Assembly (NCBI GenBank): GCA_900618425.1
Contig: UZAN01040247.1
Coordinates: 1 to 64,000, forward strand
Direction of reading: 5' to 3'
Origin: Echinostoma caproni
Taxonomy: Eukaryota > Platyhelminthes > Trematoda > Plagiorchiida > Echinostomatidae
Length of the DNA stretch: 64,000 nt
The notes beneath the pieces were generated by a model, which worked only from the letters and a program-made list of their open reading frames with translations, made no database searches and was not told the DNA's origin. A program made the position numbers and the translations under genes. Each line of letters starts with the position of its first letter. Position 1 is the first letter of the stretch. Positions 60,313 to 64,000 of this stretch are shown here, one piece after another.

Positions 60313-61624
60313 TAATTAATTGATTAAATAGTGTGGTATCAGAAGGTGAGCAAATTCGGTACAGAAACTAGCGAGATTTATTCTAAGACCTAACTCATAG
60401 ACCGGTGAAACACACATTCATTCAATACAATTAAGCATTTACGAACCGCATAAACGAATGAGAATTTCTGTATGGGACGCTTGACTGAGGGATATAATAC
60501 TTCTCCCTTGTGGAGAATAAAAGAACAGAACAGAACAAGGGCTATAAACTACGTTTCAATCAGGGGATCAGTCCAAAGGAACGGACAAAAAGCACGTAAA
60601 ATGGGCCAGACAATAGGCCGGACCCGAGATCGCTGTGAAAAGGCTTTCGCATTAGGCATGTACCGAAGCTGGTGTTATTTGGCGAACAAAGCTATGCTTC
60701 GGTATTTGCACCAGTGAACGTGATGTGCTGGCTTCGTTCCATGACAATCAATCACAGAATCGGAAATCCGGAACGCGAACGAGACAGAGAGAAACGAGCA
60801 ATACATCATCGTATGGCCGTGTGAAATCAACTGGCACATTATGAGTGACACCTCTCAGGACACTTGATAATTTGTTTATATTATTATTAGCGGTAGCTGT
60901 ACACCAAAGCATATATGAGTAGTTACTGACGAACATAAAGTGAAGTGAAATAGGCAAACAAAAGTGGCATTATGCTCGTGTTTTATCAACACTCATTGTT
61001 CATTTCGTGATTATGAGCACAGTTTGTACAAGACAACCTTCATACGAATACTCCGTATGCTGGCCGTTATTAAAGAAGTATTGTTCTCATGAAGCAAGCA
61101 AGAGATCATCCTTCAACTATCTTCAATTCGATCCCCATAGAATGGACAGGGAATGTTCATCTAGGTGTATACTGTACAAAACACATTTTTATCTTGTTCG
61201 TCTCAGGTTGGGTGGGGGGACGGAGAGAATGAGAGAAGGAACCAGCGCAAATATGAATAGTGATACAATGGACGTCAGTCAGAACGAAACAAAGTGTGCG
61301 CAAAGAATGTTGGGCCAAGCAAACGAATTCGATCGTTTTGCGAAACGAAGGACTAGTACCAGCCGTATCCTGCTGTTCGAAGAAACAAGATTCCTTTGCC
61401 TACAGTTGACTGATACGTTAACCATGCTGGCCTATAATTTCGTCGATCGATTAGCCGATACTATCTACTACCGTACGGGGACGCATGCAATCACGTGATG
61501 CGGGTTTACTGTATTGTATTATCGATCCACACCAAACAGTTACTATTGAACTAATAGTGCTTATTGATGCCTTGACTGTTTGACTGCCCTACCGGACAGC
61601 GTTCGGATTTTTACTGGTCTGACT

Positions 61625-62590
61625 TCTTACTGGTAAATATCTTTTCTTGCTTGCCGGTGGATAAGTTTTGTTATTTGGGGAGCTACATCTCATCCGGTGG
61701 ATGTATCACGAATGAATGAAATGTCTGCTCGAATACAGAAGCCTTGGTTGGTATTTGCTAACTCGAGACATCTGTGGCACCGTCACGATATCCGGCCACT
61801 TCACAAGCACTGATGATATCACCTCGNTGGTGATGGAACGTTTGCAAACAAATTGCCAAGCTCGGTGAACAAGCGAAATGGAATTCAGTTCACCCGACCT
61901 ACGAGAACTGATTGTCAATATTTTGTCAACATCCTGCTGTCTGTTAAGGGCCGAGTGTATGCTGCGGCAGTTCGGTCAGTTCTTCTATATGGCGCAGAAA
62001 CTTGCCCATTAAGGAAACGGGATGAAGATAGACTGTCGGTGTTGGAACACCGCTGTCTGCGCAGCATTGCACGAATCTGGTGGGGCAGCCGGACAAGTAA
62101 TGCTGAGGTTAGGCGCAGAGTTTTGGGTAAATACGGTTACCCGCTAGAGCAAATGGTCGACCTCCACAGATTACGTTGTTCGGGACATGTGTTATGCATG
62201 TTATGAGATAGGTTGCCATGGCGAGTGATATTCGCCGAGTGAGTGGAAAAAGCCAAGGGTGGTCAAGCTAAAACGTAGCTGGAGGATATAAGGCCCTGAC
62301 CAGGAATCTGGGTCACATACGTCGCGTTAGACTCCCTGGATGGGGACCTCGGAATCATGGTAACCGATGGTTAGAGACACTGTGTGATATGACTGGGTGT
62401 CAATCGTGCATCTTCTCAATTTATTTGCAAACTTAAACCACTGAAGTTCTCCTTTTTCTGTTTGACTCAATTATCAACTTTCCTTTATTCTCCTACTGCT
62501 TCATCCAAATGGTCCACAAAAGACATCAACCAAAACCGGCGCACGAAAGTGCTTGGTTAATGTTTGTACAATCTGATCTGATCTGTTCAT
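61625..62590 (+). pseudogene. RTE-like LINE relic split by a SINE-C piece
   Basis: Before the insertion the frame reads F-C-Y-L-G-S-Y-I-S-S-G-G-C-I-T-N-E and R-H-L-W-H-R-H-D-I-R. After it comes S-V-K-G-R-V-Y-A-A-A-V-R-S-V-L-L-Y-G-A-E-T, then R-C-L-R-S-I-A-R-I-W-W-G-S-R and L-H-R-L-R-C-S-G-H-V-L, ending at 62206. The 3' region to 62590 matches the other RTE tails (aaccaaaaccggcgcac, tgtttgtacaa). The copy at 10080-10110 reads straight through the position where the insertion lies. Confidence 0.9.
61797..61925 (+). repeat. SINE-C body inserted in the RTE relic
   Basis: Contains cacttcacaagcactgatga, gtttgcaaacaaattgccaa and gctcggtgaacaagcg, then aaatggaattcagttcaccc. This matches the body of the SINE at 40440-40680 (minus) and 38860-39050. 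The tRNA-like head is missing, so the copy is 5'-truncated. One N lies inside. Confidence 0.75.
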
Positions 62591-63269
62591 CGGTCGGTGA
62601 ACCGGTTTCGTGTGCACCTGCTGCAAATGAACAGATCAATAAATTTGCTTGAACAAATGGGACACAACAACTTTGATTTACGATATAAGTGTTCAGTAAT
62701 GATGATCATGATCAAACGAACTTACCTACTGAGCATTTCATATGAAAAGAAGAGAACAAGTCTAGAATATAGAAACGTGTGACGGACAATCAGCACTCGA
62801 TACGGTGTGAATTACCAAGAAAGCAATTGCTGATCGCGGATTGTAACCGTCAAAGGTTAACGGCATGCGCAAAACTAACGATGGACGATATTTGTGTCGT
62901 CCAAATCTGATCCCGAACAACGCAGATTTGTATCTATAAAACGACAGGTGATAAATAGGATGCGATCCAAACGCGGTCGACAAACACAAACACCTCCTGT
63001 AGAATTGTAATTACCAGTGAATGATATAACTATCAACCTAAAAGCAGCTTGGTTTGTCTAGCGGACTTTGGTTTCGAAAAACAGTGAAACGTCTACATTG
63101 TGTTTAACATTGTCTCCATTCGTCCCCTACTGAAAGACATGAATGTATCTAACTACGGATTGGTCACAGGTTACAATTCGATCCGCCATTGTTTCCGTCT
63201 GTATTAAATTATTTCGGCGACTGTGTGAAGATTTGCTTTCTAAGTCTTCCGTGAAGATCCTCGGTCGAT

Positions 63270-63330
63270 GAGTGTATTCTATTGTATTGTATTGTTTTAG
63301 ATTGTATTATATTGTATTGTATTACTTAAA
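63270..63330. repeat. ATTGT pentanucleotide-like array
   Basis: Imperfect repeats of attgtatt. Confidence 0.9.
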
Positions 63331-63670
63331 CAGTTATAACGGCTTAGTTGAGCACGTACCAAACAACTGGAAAGACTTTAAGAAAAGGGTAAGACAGTGT
63401 TATGGAAGAAATAAATTTAATTTAGATACCTGAATGAAAAATACGCACACACCTGGAATGAACTCAAAACGCTCGTTAACACCACTCATTGAGCGTGTTG
63501 AATTCGCTCAAAAAAAATAATAAAATGAAATAAAAATTGTTCTGTATGAATCGCTGGTTATTCGAATAGAATAAGGCGAGTAATGGGATCATGAGACACA
63601 GTTCAGGGTAGCAATTATTCTATATCAAAAGTGATTCTTAATATTTGGTTGGACCAAATTAAAGTTGATG

Positions 63671-63940
63671 CTAGCCCAGTGGTTTAACCACGACTTGGGA
63701 ATCTATGATCCGAGGTTTGGGCCGCGCCACCATCACCCAACTTTAACGATAGGCAGCTTTGCCGTCACTGGGTTGAATACCACGCCTGTTCCAGCAGAGC
63801 CCGTATATTATTCGCTAATTGAAGTCCCACGGGGCTTAGGTTGCCGGTTTTCATAACCATAACGGTCACCCCACAACACCCACCCNCCCCCCCCCCCCCC
63901 CGGTCTGTTGTTCATAACACTAAGACGTGTGTGTATAAAA
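63671..63940 (+). repeat. SINE-B copy
   Basis: Head gatgctagcccagtggttta with gatccgaggtttgggccgcg, then gataggcagctttgccgtca, gaataccacg and ccacggggcttaggttgccg. It matches 20121-20370 block by block. A C homopolymer with an N (63882-63901) replaces part of the 3' section. Confidence 0.8.
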
Positions 63941-64000
63941 AAGAGATATTCCCATGGATCGGGGAATCAGGTTTTGTCCAGTTGGGCCCAATAACCGGGG

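Larger units (their letters stand above)
58173..64000 (+). other. Intron 5 of the GPCR gene (5' part)
   Basis: Begins with the gtaagt donor. No TM3 exon (Cys, then aromatic positions and Trp-x-x-x-Glu-Gly) was found in any plus frame, so the intron is taken to run past the window end. It contains a Penelope fragment, a copy of the inverted-repeat arm, a split RTE and a SINE-B. A 163-codon plus ORF (61007-61498), the longest here without Ns beside the retroelements, is unrecognised. Confidence 0.75.

Noticed and set aside
58173..64000. A TM3 exon of the receptor
   Set aside because: I read the plus frames for the Cys, Asn-x-x-Trp and Glu-Gly signature and found none, so the next exon is presumed to be outside the window.

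Overview
The window is eukaryotic: no operons, no dense long ORFs, much simple-sequence DNA, many decayed transposable elements and short exons far apart. The mobile-element mix (RTE-like and CR1-like LINEs, several Penelope-like elements, a mariner relic, tRNA-derived SINEs) together with very long introns suggests a parasitic flatworm, most likely a digenean fluke. An opisthorchiid such as Clonorchis or Opisthorchis is my best guess, but the sequence alone does not prove it. Scattered N bases and one 589-base N run show it is a draft assembly.

One protein-coding gene is well supported. Five plus-strand exons (6856-6967, 28472-28600, 44184-44275, 50161-50252, 58067-58172) have canonical AG/GT borders and join in a consistent phase series (1, 1, 0, 2, 0). 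They give 177 residues: the cysteine-rich hormone-receptor domain, TM1, intracellular loop 1 and TM2 of a class B (secretin-family) GPCR. Cysteine spacing and the loop-1/TM2 signature are closest to corticotropin-releasing-factor / insect DH44 (diuretic hormone 44) receptors. The gene covers more than 51 kb here. Its introns are 21.5, 15.6, 5.9 and 7.8 kb, and TM3-TM7 must lie beyond base 64000.

Layout. 1-6855: upstream DNA with a decayed mariner transposase, a TAG microsatellite, a 23-bp hairpin and a short dispersed motif. Intron 1 (6968-28471): an RTE relic, a CR1 relic, a SINE-A, a roughly 1-kb unnamed repeat, a SINE-C, a nearly perfect 503-bp inverted repeat enclosing a SINE-B, an RTE 3' tail, a GC-richer block and a Penelope fragment. 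Intron 2 (28601-44183): a palindromic 21-bp minisatellite, foldback elements, two head-to-tail Penelope relics, SINE-C copies, the second copy of the 1-kb repeat, and a SINE-A. Intron 3 (44276-50160): another foldback copy spanning the N gap, and microsatellites. Intron 4 (50253-58066): a SINE-A and an RTE relic on the minus strand. Intron 5 (58173 to the end): a Penelope fragment, a lone copy of the inverted-repeat arm, an RTE relic split by a SINE, and a SINE-B.

The most notable points are the reconstructable neuropeptide receptor, the 503-bp inverted repeat with only two differences over 485 aligned bases, the palindromic minisatellite, and the foldback and Penelope clusters in intron 2. 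I found no bacterial-type genes, CRISPR arrays or convincing functional RNA genes.
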